Positions 10,998 to 25,900 of a DNA stretch of 64,000 nucleotides are shown here, in pieces. A program made the position numbers and the translations under genes. The first letter of the stretch is position 1. Every line of letters begins with the position of its first letter. The stretch lies in NCBI RefSeq assembly GCF_047663525.1, contig NC_092589.1:105584001-105648000 (forward strand). The letters are read 5' to 3'. The stretch is from Anas platyrhynchos (taxonomy: Eukaryota; Chordata; Aves; Anseriformes; Anatidae). A model generated the notes under the pieces. That model had not been told where the DNA came from and made no database searches. It saw only the letters and a program-made list of their open reading frames with translations.

Positions 10998-13900
10998 GTA
11001 AGTGGGGAAGCGGTTTGGGTATGGGTGATGAAACATCCCCAGGCAGGACTAGAGACTTCTGTGGGATTTTTCATTTGGGAGAATTGCAACTGGGGAATGA
11101 GTTGTGTTCAGTCAATTAAAAACTGATCAGAAAGGAACAGGAGTTGTTTTGCTTGAAGCTGACTTTTGTCAGCTTCAGTATGTGTAAGGAGTGAAGGTGA
11201 CCAGTTAAATAACTAATGTGTTGCATTTGGCGTACCATTTTCTTCCAGCTGTGACAATCATACAACATTGTACATCTTGGATCACTAATGCACAGGGAGT
11301 AGTGAAGTATCTAGAACCATGCCAGTAAGACCGCTGACAGAGAAGACAGTGCTTTAATGCATATTTCTCTATGGGAAATAGATGTGTGTGGATATTCAGC
11401 TACATTAACAGCTTCATAGGATCATATAAATAGGGAGAGTATTAATCCTTGATTTTATTATGTCTTTGCCTCATTTAATCCTTCTTTTATAAGATTTGCA
11501 CCTTATTTTTGTTTCACTTGTGGCTGTGAAAAGTCCAAATATGCTTCATTAAAGTTAGTGGAACTACAACAGATGTAGAACTTGGTTCCCTGGGGAGCTG
11601 CCATTGCCCATCACTTACAAAGCTACACTTAGTCCAGGATCTGGCTTTAATCCAGAAAGATTGTTAATGGTTATAATTTGAGCTATTTGTGTTACATAAG
11701 GATGCAAGTGAAAGGGGATTGTGGCCTCTTCTCAAGTAAATAACCTACTGAATTAGCACATGAATGCTGCAGACTGGAGGTGCTGCTTTTTACAGGTGCC
11801 CAGAGATTGCTATGATTTTACCTTCTGTGTGCCTTACAGTCACCAACTCAGCCACCGTTGGTGAGAGTCCATTAACATTAAAGGAAATAAAGTGTTTGCA
11901 GCATCTGAAGATGCTAATTGTTCTATGTAAAATTTATTTCTTTGTTCCTTTTTTCCTTCATCTTGACCCTTTGTAATGTTGAGCTGGCAACAGTGCAAGA
12001 AAAGTTTCGGCAATATATTGTAATGCCATACAATCACATCCTAAACATAGGATTGTGACAGTGACAGAGTCACACAAAAAGCAGATGTTGGTGTAGGAGG
12101 AAATGGCTTTGTGAGAGACTTAGTCTTTGCAATTAGGAAAGAATGAGAATGAAGAACCTCTTGAATACATACTGCTTTGCTTGGTTCTCCCAGTACATCA
12201 GACTTGTTTTGTATGTATGTTGGGCATGTTTCTACCCAGCATTTTATCAGGAAAAAGGACAATATGTTCCACAAGATCATTCAGGAATGAAAACAGGAAG
12301 GAAAACATTGATGTGTGATCTTGAGATGTCATATACAGCTTTTCCTTTATTGAAAAAGGCTTTTTATACCCCAGGCTTTGAGAAAAGGAATTGCTTCTAT
12401 TTTCTACTGAGTGAATGAAATTCTGCAAAACTTTTGAATTCACACATGCTAAATACAAGTCAAAGTCCCTAAGAAAGCCAACACAAGTCCAAGGCTTCTG
12501 TATCTTTCACCTACTTCTCGTTTCTTGCACAGGTGGGGACACTGGATGCTCTTGTTGGTCTGTCAGATGAGTTGGGAAAACTTGATAGCTTTGCTGAAAG
12601 GTAAAATAGATCTTATTTACTGCCTACAAATGAGAAACAGACATTGTTTTTATGGCATGGTATGTCCTTGTGTTCACCTCAGTCTGACTCAGTTTAACCC
12701 AGACTACGACCTGACTAAAGTGGACAGGTTTGTTTAACCCTTCTGTCAGTTGCCACAGAAAGGGCGATTCTTTAAAACCTGGCCGCACAAAGTCAGTGGC
12801 ACTTCTGTCTGTACAGTGATGTCTGAGTGGCAATACTAGGGAAGCTGTTTCTCAAAGGGAAACTGTTAAAAATTTGTTTATTTTATATTGTACAGCAACT
12901 TCCACGCTATCCAGAATCTCAAATTAATAAAACATTTAGATAATATGAAGCCCTCCCTGATTTTCTTTTTCCAGAATATTATTCTTGAGATTTCTCTCTT
13001 CCAACCAGATTTAGAAGTTCTAAGCAGTAAGTTCTCCTGAATGAAATCTGGGACTCCCCCTCTTAGCCTTTTAAACTCCCAAAACATTGACTGTTTGACT
13101 ATTAATATCAAAATATTGACTGTTTGACACATGTTGTATCAAACCTGTTTATGCATAGACTTGTGGGATCTCCTTGTTGACCATCACCAAGTTTGCTGTT
13201 AGGGCCAAACTGACTTGGGTGTACAAAGGATAGAGAACAGCAAGCTGAGGAAATGACAGGTTTTGAGATACTTCATGGCACAAAGTAGGCTTTGTTGAGG
13301 AAGCAATGAAAGTACAAGCTGCTGCTTCTCTTTTCTTTTTTAGCTTTGGAGGCATACCTCACATATTGCTGTGGTCTTGGCCACAGAGCCATATGTTAAC
13401 TCTGAGGCTTTTTGCCTTTTATCCCTCAGCCAGGACTGATAAGGAGTTGCTTGTCTAAATACGCTTGGTACTTTTCATTAATTTTGTCTGGTGGATGCAA
13501 ATGCTTACAGAGACACTGATAGAAGCTGTTTACATCTATGTTAGGCAGTTTGGGTAAAAGTAAGTCTGCCAGAATGCATTTCTCCACAGGACAGTGTAAT
13601 GATTTTACTGGTACTCACAGCAGTACTGATTATGTTTTGATTACATTTGATCACCCTGGGTTACATGCAATTTTGATCTTTTTAGAATTGCTTTTTCAGG
13701 ATTTTTTTAGCAGGACAGAGCAGCTTAATAGTTAATTCATCCATAAAACCTTCTCTGTTGCCACTCTGTCCATCCGGCAGGGAAAACTACCCTGAAGTCT
13801 CTGTAAACGCATCCAGGTCCCTGGTTCATACTGCAGGAGATTGTCTGTGCTGAAATGAAGTGGGAATGGGGGTAGATTTGGAGAGACCTAGTAGCAGCTG

Positions 13901-16900
13901 CCTATTCTAATGCAAGATTTCTCTATTCAGGGCAGCAGATAGCCAAGCAATTGTGTGATTCTGGTTTGAGGGTTGCAAAAATCATGCAGAATTGATTTTC
14001 AGAAGAGCTTAACTAATTCCAAACTTTGTACTGAATTAAGACTTCTGCAAAGCCTGCTGTAGGATCAGTGTATCTCTGAGGATAGTTTATGTGACATATC
14101 ATCATGAGCTTCTTAATCTCCCACTGTCACCTTTGTCTTAACTCTTCAGTGTAGCACATAGCTCCTTGTTCAAGCTGAATGCCACTTTACTCCACAAATT
14201 GTCCCTTCAGTGCCAGTAGTGACACTCACCATATGACATGCATATGCACCGAGCAAAGGAGGCAGTGAAACTTTTGCAGAGTAAGCTCCTGAGGTGAGGA
14301 CTCTTCCTATTTGTCTTTGAGCTAACTAATCAAGAAGAAACAATAAGACTTAAAAATAAGAAACATGCTTAAAAAATAAGAAAAATGAGTTAGAGAGCAA
14401 TAGCAGGGAATAATCAACACAAATGTACTGGAAGCCCAAAAATGTTTAGTGTTAAATAGATACCAAAGGTCTGGAGTATAAACTGGGAGTCAAGGGTTAA
14501 AATGCCCAGCACTTGCACTTAGTGGAAGCAAATGGCATCCAGAGGGTTATGAGGCTGCTAAATGACCTGAGCACTTACATTCCTGCTCCTCTGTGGCAGC
14601 TAGCTACCTGCTGCACTGTTGCTAGATAAACAGAACTGCTCGTAAAGCCAGGCAGCACAAACCTGTCAGCGCTGCCTCCTGCCAGGACAGCAGAGAAGGG
14701 GCAAGAGTTTGCAGGATCTACTGTTTCCATGTACTTTTATTATTTATTTACACAGGAGGCGGAGTGTTTTTCCATGTCACCGTATGGTAGGTGCCGTGGT
14801 GCTCTCCAAAGCTGACGTTCCCCTCCCTTACTCTTACCCAGGGACTCTCCAGGATCCAACATCTGCAGAGCCTGAAATTGAAGGGCTTCTGCTGCCAGCA
14901 GCCTTTGGAGACCTAGCTGCTAGTGCCAATTAATACACAGTATCATTTAAAGACTGATAAACTTTTCTTTTTTAATTAAGTAATGACACTGCAGCATTTT
15001 CACAAGCAAAATGTGTGTTTTTTCCAAGCTATGATAATAAACTACAGGGAGTTATTTTTTGCAGGTTTTCTCTCTACAGGTTTTTATTACTACTTTTTAA
15101 AGGCAGTCTAGTTGAAACCCTCTCCTTTTATAACGCAGCATTTGAAGGTGATATTTGCTCAAGGTGAGACTCACCTGATCAAATGGAGTGGTTTAAGGGC
15201 TGCTTGTGAAAGCTGTGCACTGCCGGATGCTGCTGTAGTCAACGGGGCTTTTCCAGGGGTCTGATTCCTCTCACTCGCCTCAGCCATCAGTGGCACGCAG
15301 GGTGTGCTCTCTTTCATTGCCCAGGGAATGTATTAAGTGAGTGAGGCCCAGCTGCCTTTCCCGGGATGGAAGGCAAGGTGCAGAGACCAAGCTGGGACAG
15401 GAGAACATCTCTCTGGCCCAGCTTGTTCTGGCCATACCCTGCCTGAGGGGACCCTACGTCATGTGGGCTGGAAGGGCAGGAAGCCTTGGCTGGGCAACTA
15501 GAGCTGTAAGGTGCATGAGAGCACATACCTGCCACACCATCAGTCTCTAAGGTGAGAGACTAAAGCTAACAATCTCCCAGGTTAGCCACCAGCTGCACTC
15601 ACCTGTAATTAAAACAGTTCAGTCCCCTTGGAAAAGTTACTGGTTTATGTGCTTTCACGTTGGCTGCTTTCTCTGTTACATGCCCAGCCTCCTGCTGTGC
15701 GTTGTTTTCTTCCAAGTTCCTTTGGGCTCCCCGAGCATCAGGAAGGAGCTGAAAACCAGCTGCATCTGCCAGCTGAAAATTGCAGAAGTATTTGGCAAGG
15801 TGGCAGCTGACGCAGAATGGCTTGGTGGGTCCCTGCACTCTCCCCTCAGCCTGAGTGTGGGCAAAACACAGTTCTTCACCAGCAACTCTTAGCCTGCACG
15901 GGGTCCCTAAGTGCTGCAGCTGGACAGTGAAGGCCAGAGCAGCCCTTAAAGGGCTGTGAGCTGGTAGAGATTCCCCCCAGGGAATGGGGCAGCTCTGTTC
16001 GGTGCACCAAGCCTAGACTCTGAGCTGCTCCTGTCTGGTGTCATGAGAACAGCAGCAATTCTGACCACTGTGTTTTTGGCAGCATCAGCAGTCTCTGATC
16101 TTTCCTCCCTGTCACAGGACTAGAAAACCTTTCCAGAAACTGTGAGCTTGTTCCCAGGAAGGGAGGTGGGAGAAATCTTTACCTCTGTGAATTCCTTCTT
16201 TTAAATGCCCTGTACATCAGCTTTGCAACACAACAGAGAATCATTATCTCTGATACTTTCATAATATCTGTACCTGAAATCCCTTTCCTTAGCTCTTGAA
16301 AGTCACAGGATGTCTCAAAACACACTGTCATTTTGTGGCACCACCCCATGGTCCACTTCACGTCTCTGCAAATGTCATGATCAGGCGGTCAATTTTTAGC
16401 TGTTGCTTTGTTTACAAGGAGTAGTAAACCCGGTACTGTTAGGGAGCTGAAGGCCAAATTCTGAGAATAGTTCTGAGTACAGAAAGATACAGAAACAACC
16501 AGAAATGCAGTTTGGCCTTTATGAAAGAGGTACTTTGTCTAGGATCAAATGATTCTACTGCTTTCTACTGCTGAAGGGATGTGATGACACTTTTTTTTTT
16601 TTTATTAAATAAACTGTCTAGAGAAAAATCTTCAGGAGGAGATTTGTCCAAATCACTGCTCAAAGGAGGATTTGAAGTTTGTTCTCACACATCTTAAAGC
16701 AATGGCTTGTCCACCGTGCTAAAGAGAGGGGAAAGAGTCCCCTAAAGAAGAGGAATAAGATGGAAATTCTTGCTGTCAAAGAGAACATCTTTGTTTTCTC
16801 CTGAGTGCCTAGTCAGAACCTTATCTCAGCAACCACAAGGGTTTATTCAGCATCCTGTGGACCATGTTTTCAAGCAGGGCTAGACTGGATGGTTCTGTGT

Positions 16901-19900
16901 GTAGTCTTGTCACTCCATCACTTTCAGAGCTGTAAACATGGGTTTCATGTCTTCCGCTTTCTGCTGTAAGCATCATGACTTACAGTGTATTTTTAGGAAC
17001 TCTAGAGCACTGGGAAGAAGATATTATCTATGTGTTTACAGAAATCAGTGTATTTTAGTTCTGCTATATGCCACAGGTTGTTTATTATCATTTTAATTGC
17101 AAATTGACCTGCCTTGCTTCAGAGTTTTGTTGGAGTATCTCCATGTTTATCAGATCATTGTTGTAACTATTTTATGTTGTTTCTTCACTAACAATGTTTC
17201 TCTGTTACACTGAAGCGTAATAAAGAAAATAGCCCAGTATATAGGAGAAGTCATGGAGGACTCCAAAGATAAAGTCCAGGAGAATCTTCTGGCCAATGGA
17301 GGTAGGTGCTGTGAATGGGGATATCTTAATGCATTGATGCTACTGATAATTGCTTCAGGGTGTGAACATCTAGAATTGAAACACTCACACATTAGAAAGG
17401 ACAACAATCAGGAATACTTTTTAAGAACATTATCTGGCCAGATCTCTTTTTTTTTACTTCTCAAAGTTTTATCCAGTTCCAGCTTTGCTTCCTGCTTCCG
17501 GGACAGGAAGAGCAAAGAAGGAGACATCCTCCTTCATTCCTAAAATGGCCAAGCATCTTTTTGTGGCCTTCATGGATTGAATCACTTCCAGGCAGCTAAA
17601 CTGTATTCTATACAGCAGCACGGCATCTATGAGTATTTTGCTTTCCCTCTCTCAGTGCTGGGATAGATCCCGTGCTCTGTTAACCATGGATTTCTGACAA
17701 CACAGGTGGATGTTTGAGGCACTGGCTCCAAAACATGACACACTTCATCTCCTGGGGAGTTAGGAGTTGGTTGTGAGCAGCAAGACCAGAAACACCATGT
17801 TATACTCAGTGCTGTGGTTACAACCAAAGCCTGAGCAGTTTCCTACACTGATAACTTGACATCTGTAGGTTCTGTGGTGGAGCTGTGATGCTGTTCAGCA
17901 GCTGGGTGGGTGAGGACTTCACAGGCAGCAGGACATGAGGACTTTGGTTTCCCTTCTGATGTCCTGCCCTGGCTGGCAGCTGTTGCACAGCAGAGAAGAA
18001 GAGCAGGCAGTGACAGCAAGGACACTTCTGACGTGATGAATTTGGAGCCCACTACTTCACTGTATGCTCCCCTGCATTGTCTCTAAGTACTCAGTGTGGT
18101 GTTTTTGTGACCTCCAAGAACTTATTTCCTCACTTTATCCCTTAGTATGCTACTCAAGGCCCTAAAGGGAACCTGTGTTAAGGACAAAGTTAACACTTAG
18201 GAACAGATCTCTACGCATTTTGTTAGACCCTGAGTGGGTTTCAGAGCTGCTGCAGAGCATGTTCTTCCCGAGCCATCCTGCACTTGTGAAGCTGGACGTG
18301 TTACACGTGCTACATACAGGCTTGTAGAGGAACACTTTTAACTGTCAGACAAGGAAGCTAACAGCGCACACTCCATCACCCTTCGATTATCTGCAGTGCT
18401 GTACTTCAAATCTGTATGAGTAAAGGATAAAAGGGGGAAGTTCTTTTAGAAATGTCCTTTGTGCATGAAATAAGACTGACATTTGATGTGTGCAACTATG
18501 TAACAAGTACAATAATCCCACTTATTACCTTACAGGGCTAAAGGATAAAATGAAATGTCTGAAAAGTATGTTGAGAATCGCTGGTTGCGGTGGTGTTACA
18601 AGCATGCATCTGTGTGTAGTAGTGCTAGAAACGAGTCCTGGTCTGGTTGTAGAGATACAGTGATCAGGTTACGATGGATTTCTCAAGTAACAACCTCGTA
18701 GCTTGATCACGATATCCCTATGACTTGAGAAACATCAGGTTCAACTTATTTCCTTTGTTTCCTCTTTTCACACCCTTTTCCTTTCCTGTCAGCTCTGCAT
18801 GTGCTGTAATAGAGGGATGTGGAAATTATTTGCGTATGTTACTAGTTTCTGTCCTTTGGTCAGCCAAGTGAGTCATATCAAACTAAGACTTTAACTTTTC
18901 AAACATTACTGACTGCTTCTTAAAAAAAGAATCCATTTTAATGTACAAATATATATATTTAGTATTCCCCTAATACAATCTAGTGTCATTCCTCATAAGC
19001 AGCAGCAATACTGCTGTAAGAATTCTTCTTTCCCCCTTTCTAGTTAACAAAAAGACCTTAAAAAAAGTCATGAAATCAGAAGCAAAATCATAAGATGTGA
19101 TTTCTTGCTGCCTTGTCCCATTTCAGACAATTAGACTGTCCAAATTCAGGTTTAGTTTTTCAGTTATACCGTACAAATGGTCAGGTTTTAGCTCCAATGT
19201 GTATATTGCTGAGAGCAGTTGGGTCCCCCAGGTGGTTAAAATGTTGGCTGTGCGTAGCAGTTGTCTGATTAGATTTGTGTGAAGGAAAATGAAAATACCA
19301 GAAACACAGCACTTTTGGTTAAATGAGCACACACACTGCATTCCAGCGGGCGACAACTGGAAGCAGTCACTTGGAGATGTCTCTCCTATAGAAGAAAAAC
19401 TTGGATTTGTGTATACGGGGAATTTTGTTATATCATGATAACAGGAAGTTCTTTTTTGCTCATTGACCATCAAACATGTGAAATGTAAGTAAAGCTTTTC
19501 TTAAAAGATCTAGAGCAAATTCTGTTCCAACTGTAGTAACGCTGACCCAGAAATAACTTTAAAATTTGGTTAGTCATGGAACTACTCCATTTATAATGAG
19601 CTCAAAACTGAAATGGACAAAAAAAAAATAAAATAGGAGTAACAATTTTGAAGAATCCAGCATTTTTAGGGAAAGCTGTTAAAATTGCTGCCTAGAGCTG
19701 GGTGAGTGAAGCAGAGTTGGGAAGGACTCAGCCTGCAGGGTTCCTGGGCAGCTGTGAGCACGCTGGGGAGGAGGCATCTCTCCTCTTCTAAGTGAACTTC
19801 AGGTGTTTTGACCCTCCTGTCTCCTCTCTGGAGGTCTGAGCAAGCACTGCCTGAGGATGAGGCGTGCAGCAGCCCTGCTGCAGCTTTACCCTATTCCTGC

Positions 19901-22900
19901 ACACTCCCCGTGCTGGAGGATTTGCCAGCTCCTGGTCAGATGTTGGCAGGAGGGACCTTCGCCTCCTGACTCCTGTGCTTTGGATGTGTGGCAGATTTAC
20001 AGCTGTGGTTCGCAAAGAAAGGGAGGGAGAAGGTGGTCGTGCCAATGCTCTCTGCCTCCTGGGCAGTTTGTCCTTTGTTAAGAAGCCGGTTTCCTCCTAA
20101 TGTAAGACTTTCCATGCTTCAGAAATCTAATAGGGTAAGCTGACTCTGTTGTGGGGTGAGAGAAGCCCGTGGAAAGGATAGAGCTCTCCTGCCAGGGTGT
20201 TCGATGTCACGCAAGGCAGGGCAGCACCCCCAGCCTGGCAGTACAGTGATTAAACACCTTTTCACATTCCTCCTCGTGCATCTCAATTCATACAGCATTC
20301 CTCACACCCTGGACGTCCATCCCACAAGAAACTGTGCTCAGACCTCGCTGTGGGAGTGAGTTAACTCTGGGCAAGGCACCAAGAGCACTGAGCAGCCCCA
20401 GCGTGCCCCTCTTTTCCCTAGCACCTTGACCTTATTCTGCTTCTCATCTCCCCAGAGCAGCTGCCCAGATATTCTCCATCCTTGCAGGTGTGGAAGGAAG
20501 CCCATCCTACAGCTGACAACACCTCTGGCTTCTTTGTCTAGCCACTGAGACCGGGATCCTAAGGGCTCCCAGGACTCAGTGTAGGTGAGGAGTTGTCTGA
20601 ATTCATGAGCTGCTGGAGGAGAATTTTAACTTGGTGCCATAATGCACCAAGCTTAATGTGCTGAGGTTAGGGAGCCTTGGATTTCAGAAGTGAAGCAGTG
20701 CCATCCTATTCTAGGGGACATCTATGCATCATTTCCCCTTAATTCTGGAAAATGCCAGGGCTCCTAGCAGTCTGAGGATGTCTTGTTTTGGAGGGCTGCA
20801 TGCACACAGGGCCTTGCTATGAATTTCTGACGTATGGTGCTGTGGCTGGACATTTATTTGGATTTATCCACGTAGAAAAACTCCGTATGGCTTTGTGTGA
20901 GATGGGGAGCTTTGTGGGCACAGCGAGGGAGGAATTCCCCATCACATCTGGGTCACTTTGATGTCTAGTGAGAGCTTGCCTGGATCATGGATTGGCAACA
21001 TCAGCTATGCTCTAAATATCTTTGTTCAAACTCTCAGTAACCCGTTTCTTATTTTGGGGGTGTTGATTAGATTGAACGCACGATTTGTGCAGATTTGATC
21101 AAGTTTCTGTGAGGATTTAGAGCTGAGCTGCTGGTTCACAGCCATCTCTAATGCTAATTAAAAGTCACGTGTAGGGTATAGCAAGGGAAGACCCCAATTC
21201 TTGTTACTTATTTGGTAAGCTGTCGGCTTTAATGCATTTCTTTGTATTTTCAGTTGACCTCATTAGCTACCTGACCCGGTTTGAGTGGGACATGGCCAAA
21301 TATCCCATAAAGCAGCCGCTGAAGAATATTTTGGAAGCATTATCAAAGGTAAATTGTACTCCAGGTTATAAGAAGATATTAGAAAGGGGAATCGTGTCTT
21401 TTGACAATTTTTGGTCCCTCCCGTCATGGCAGTCAGTGAGTTTTGCCTTCGGTGCAAAACAGGAGCAGGCTCAGAAGCACACTGCATGAAATCAGTTAAT
21501 TTAATTGCTACTGTAATAACAGGGATCACGTATTTATATAAAATAAGTATATAAACCTATTGATGACATAAATATATGGCACTTTATCAGATTTACTAGG
21601 ACATATTGATATGCTTTCTGTGTTTTAGTCCCGTTATTGTAATATTTTATTGCTTCATGTAACTAATATTATTCTCCATGTCAGTTTTCTTGTGAAATCG
21701 ATGGCCTTACCTTAAATCAAACACACTGCTGGTCAGACGAGTTGCTTACACTGCCAGCCTATTCAGGAAGGAGTGATCTGTTGTTTGATGTAGATAACAA
21801 ATGGAATGGTGAACTAGCTCCTTAGGTACACCCACGATACACACAGTAACAGTTAAGGAAATCCTTCTGGCTGCAGGGCCCGTCACCACAGGGCACCTGC
21901 AGAACCCAGAAGTGATGTGGGTTCCCTCTTGGCCGTGATCAGCTGGTTGGTGGGGGGCTGACAGCTCTGTCCCCTCGCCACTGTGCAGAGGTGGAAGGAG
22001 GAGCAGGAGGGCAATGCCTCAAGCACCTGATTGACTCTCAGTTTTTTATTGTTCTAGCAAATGACTCAAATAGAAACAGACCTGAAGACCCGGTCAGCTG
22101 CATACAACAACATTAAAGGAAATTTGCAGAACCTGGAGAAAAAAACTGTGTAAGTATAGCATGTGCCTGTTCACCTCTGGAGTGCTGCATGGCTCAGGAG
22201 AGGACAGTTCATGCCCACGTCCACTTCTGTCCAGCGGGCCACGTGTGTTCTGATGGGAGCAAATTTAGTGCCTGGCTTTGGGCCATGCTGAGCATCCAGA
22301 GCTGCAGGGGAAGTTGAGGGGTAGCTTATGTGATCAGCCTGTCTTAAAATCAGCTCATAGGAGACTGCAGTTCCTAATATGATTTTGTTAGCAGGGGGAG
22401 GAAACAGTCTTGGGAAAGGGTCAAAACCGAATGCTACTGTATTGCTCTGATGAGATTTCAGGGAGTCGGAAATTAGATCATCTGAGTCAACTGGCAGATT
22501 CCTTTGCAACACAGAGCTCTTTCCTAGGGGAGCTCTGCAAATGCTTTTCAGAAAGTCAACTACAATATTCGAGGCGAAACCATTTATTTTCCTTCCCTGC
22601 TGTGCCTACTAGCATCCCACTTTCATTTTTCTTCTCTTTATTTCATTCTGCTGGTCCAGGCAAGGGCTAGCAGAATTCTACAAGTCTCTGCCAGGGATTC
22701 TCTCTCCTGTCTTCAGTTGATTATGATCTTTGCCTATGTGCTACTACCTGAATTTTGCTGCTACCAAAATTGCTGTTAATCTGGATTTTCTGTAGGGCAA
22801 GTCAGGCACCAACTCAGCTAAACCCAACCAGAAGCCATAGAAAAAAGTAATTCCAGGTGGTGGTTCAGAACATTTGTCAAAAAATGTGTCTGTCCCTCAC

Positions 22901-25900
22901 GGAGACCTACTCAGCATGGGGACCGTGGCGTCCCCAAGGGTCAGAAGAGCCCTATCACAGTTGCAGGCCTCTGCTGTGTTTGTGTCCCGTGCCACACCAC
23001 TGCCAGCCAACCCCACTGGCCTGTGCTTCCAGCTTGGTATGGATGGTGTTAGAAGCGTTTGTCTTGGGCTGCGTAATTGTGGACAGGATGCGCCAATGGA
23101 ACAAGCTCTCATTTTCCTTTTCTTGTCTTCTCAGCCTGTTCCTGCAGTATCTCTCCAGCTCCACAACTCCTAGGTCAGCTTAAGCCCCAGGAGAGAGCCA
23201 GCTGCTCTGTGTGGGGATCATGAGCAGCAGTGCTCAACCTAGAGCAAGGGGGTGAGGGACAGGAGCTGAGACCTCATGGTCCAGGCACTTCCTCTCAGTG
23301 CCATCCACCTTTGAATGCTGGTGTCTCTGGTGTGCACCGGTGCCAGCTAGCTTGGGCTTAACAAGCATCTAGTAAGTTGTTACTGGCCAGTTAGTTCATG
23401 TTCCAACTGGTACAGCAACCTCAACCCCAAAACTACTGGCTCAGGTCCTTCTTCACGCCTGCCCAGTGGAGGAGGGAAGGAGCTGCTCTCTTCCCTCTGG
23501 TCCTTACCAGCCATGTCCAGCCTAGTCGCATGCATGTAGTAGGTGTGCAGCCCTGTGGGATCTCAGGTGATCAACAGGACTGTGAGCAGGCACCTCCTGC
23601 AGGCCCCGCAGCACCTGTGCACGAGATTTCTGTCTCCACTATCCTTCAGCTGGAGGTAATCTCCCTGTGCTGCTGAGAGGGGCAGTTTGTTCTCCACCAT
23701 CCAGGTTTGCTTGGATGGCTTAGATCAGAACTGACATCACTCGCTGTGTCTGACACACGGCCCCACAAGCAGCCTTGAGAAAAGCAGGTGCCTCCTGCAA
23801 GGTGTGGTGCTGCCTGGCAGAGGGGTGGCAGCTTCAGAGGAGCACTTTCCAACCACCTACACCCTCGCTAAAAAACAGTAACAGCAGCATGGTGTAATTT
23901 CACACAGAGGAAAAGGGTAAACTAGTGCTAGTCGATGACATTCTGGAATTAGCATTAGTTTTTTTTTTTTGTTTTTTTTTTTTTTATTAAGTACAATAAA
24001 GATAAATGAACGGCCACTTTAGAAGCATAGATGTGTCCTTCAGGCACCGCAATCCTGATGCTTTTGTATCCCAGTGTGCACTGTTGGCAACAATACTTAC
24101 AGCATGATACCTCAGCATGCTGCTGTTGGGTTCCTGCTAATGTTCTTTTTTTTTGTTTGTTTGTCTTGTTCACTTTAGGGGAAACCTGCTGACCCGGACC
24201 CTAGCAGACATTGTGCATAAAGAAGACTTTGTTCTGAACTCTGAGTACCTCATCACGCTGCTGGTCGTAGTGCCAAAGTAAGGCAATAGCGTGGGCACAT
24301 GCGCTCAGGTGCGGCGTTGAGTTTTGGGCCTAAATGCTGGATCCAGGCAATACTGGATCAGGGTGGGGAAGCTGATCCTCACCATGTCTGGGGAATGGGT
24401 GGATTTCTTAGCAAAGAGAATGGTTTCTGCCAAGGGTGATGCTGGCACGAAAGAGAGAAACAAGGACGGCTCCAAAGTCAGAGCAGGACAGAAGTGGGAT
24501 GTAGGTTTTTAGCTGTTACAGAGCAGGTTCTCAAACATCCTCCTGGTAGGAACAGTAGGAGTTAAAAAATAAAAATAAAATAAATAAATAAACAGAAGAA
24601 CAGATTTTTACTGGAGCTTAGCCAGTTTATAAAAGGAATTAGACCTGCCATACTCACAGGGCCTCTGCTGGTCATGTAGTTGTTAGTGCCTGTGTGTAGG
24701 ATGGTTGCTGTCACCACCAGTTGTGAAGGTACAAGACGTTCTTCTTAGAAGCCTACACAGAACTTGTCCTCTCAGTATAGCCCTATCCCAACACACACAC
24801 ACGGTACCATCATTTTTCTGTCTGTGAAAAACACATTATGAAAAGCTGTTTGAAGTAAGTTTGTTGAGTTTATTATTGGCAAGTTCTTTCAGATTCCTCC
24901 TATAAGCAGATGTCTCGCTTTGCAAGCTTACCCTTCCTTTGACCCTGTTCTCTGAGTGCTGGCTCTTGCCATGTTTCCAGCATAGCACCAGATCAGCTCT
25001 GGGCCTGCGCTCACAAGACGTACCGCACCTGCCCACGGACCAGAGGCATTATGCGTGGAGGTCCTGGAGCATGGGACACTGTGACAGCCTGTACATGTGT
25101 GCCAAGAGCCTCGTTCGTCCCACCTTCAGCTTCCTGCTTCATACCCTTCCTCATCCCAAGACACTATATGAGAATTGAGGGTGCAGCAGTGGAAAAATGT
25201 CTCTCTAGCTGATGACCAGGACAGGAAAGGAGAGAAGGCTGGTCAATAGCCAGCTGAATGTGAGCCAGCAGTGTGCTCAAGTGGCCAAGAAGGCCAACAA
25301 CATCCTGGCTTGTATCAAATAGTTTGGCCAGCAGGACTAGGGAAGTGATTGTCCCCCTGTTCTCGGCTTTGGTGAGGCCATGCCTGAAACGTGTTCAGTT
25401 TTGGGCCCTTCACTACAAGAAAGACATTGAGGTGCTGGAGCATGCCAAAGAAGGGCAGTGAAGCTGGTGAAGGGTCTAGAGAACAAGTCTTACAAGGAGC
25501 TGTTGGGGTTGTTTAGCTTGGAGAAGAAAAGGTTTAGGGGAGACCTTACTGTACTTTACAATTACCTTAAAGAGATTGTAGCAAGGTGGGAATCTGGCTC
25601 TTCTCCCAAGCACCAGGTGATAAGAAGAGGAGGAATGGCCTCAAGTTGCACCAGGGGAGGTTTAGGTTGGATTTTAGGAGACATTTCTTCACTGAAAGGG
25701 CTGTGCAGCATTGGAACAGGCTGCCTAGGGAAGTGGTTGAGTCACCATCCCTGGAGGTCTTCAAGAAACGTGTAGAGTTAGAACTTAGCAGCATGGTTTA
25801 GTGGTGGAATTTAGGTTACAGGTTGGACCAGATGACCTTAGAGGTCTTTTCCAACCTGAATGATTCTATGATTCTAAGAAGCTTTACGTGTTTTTATCAC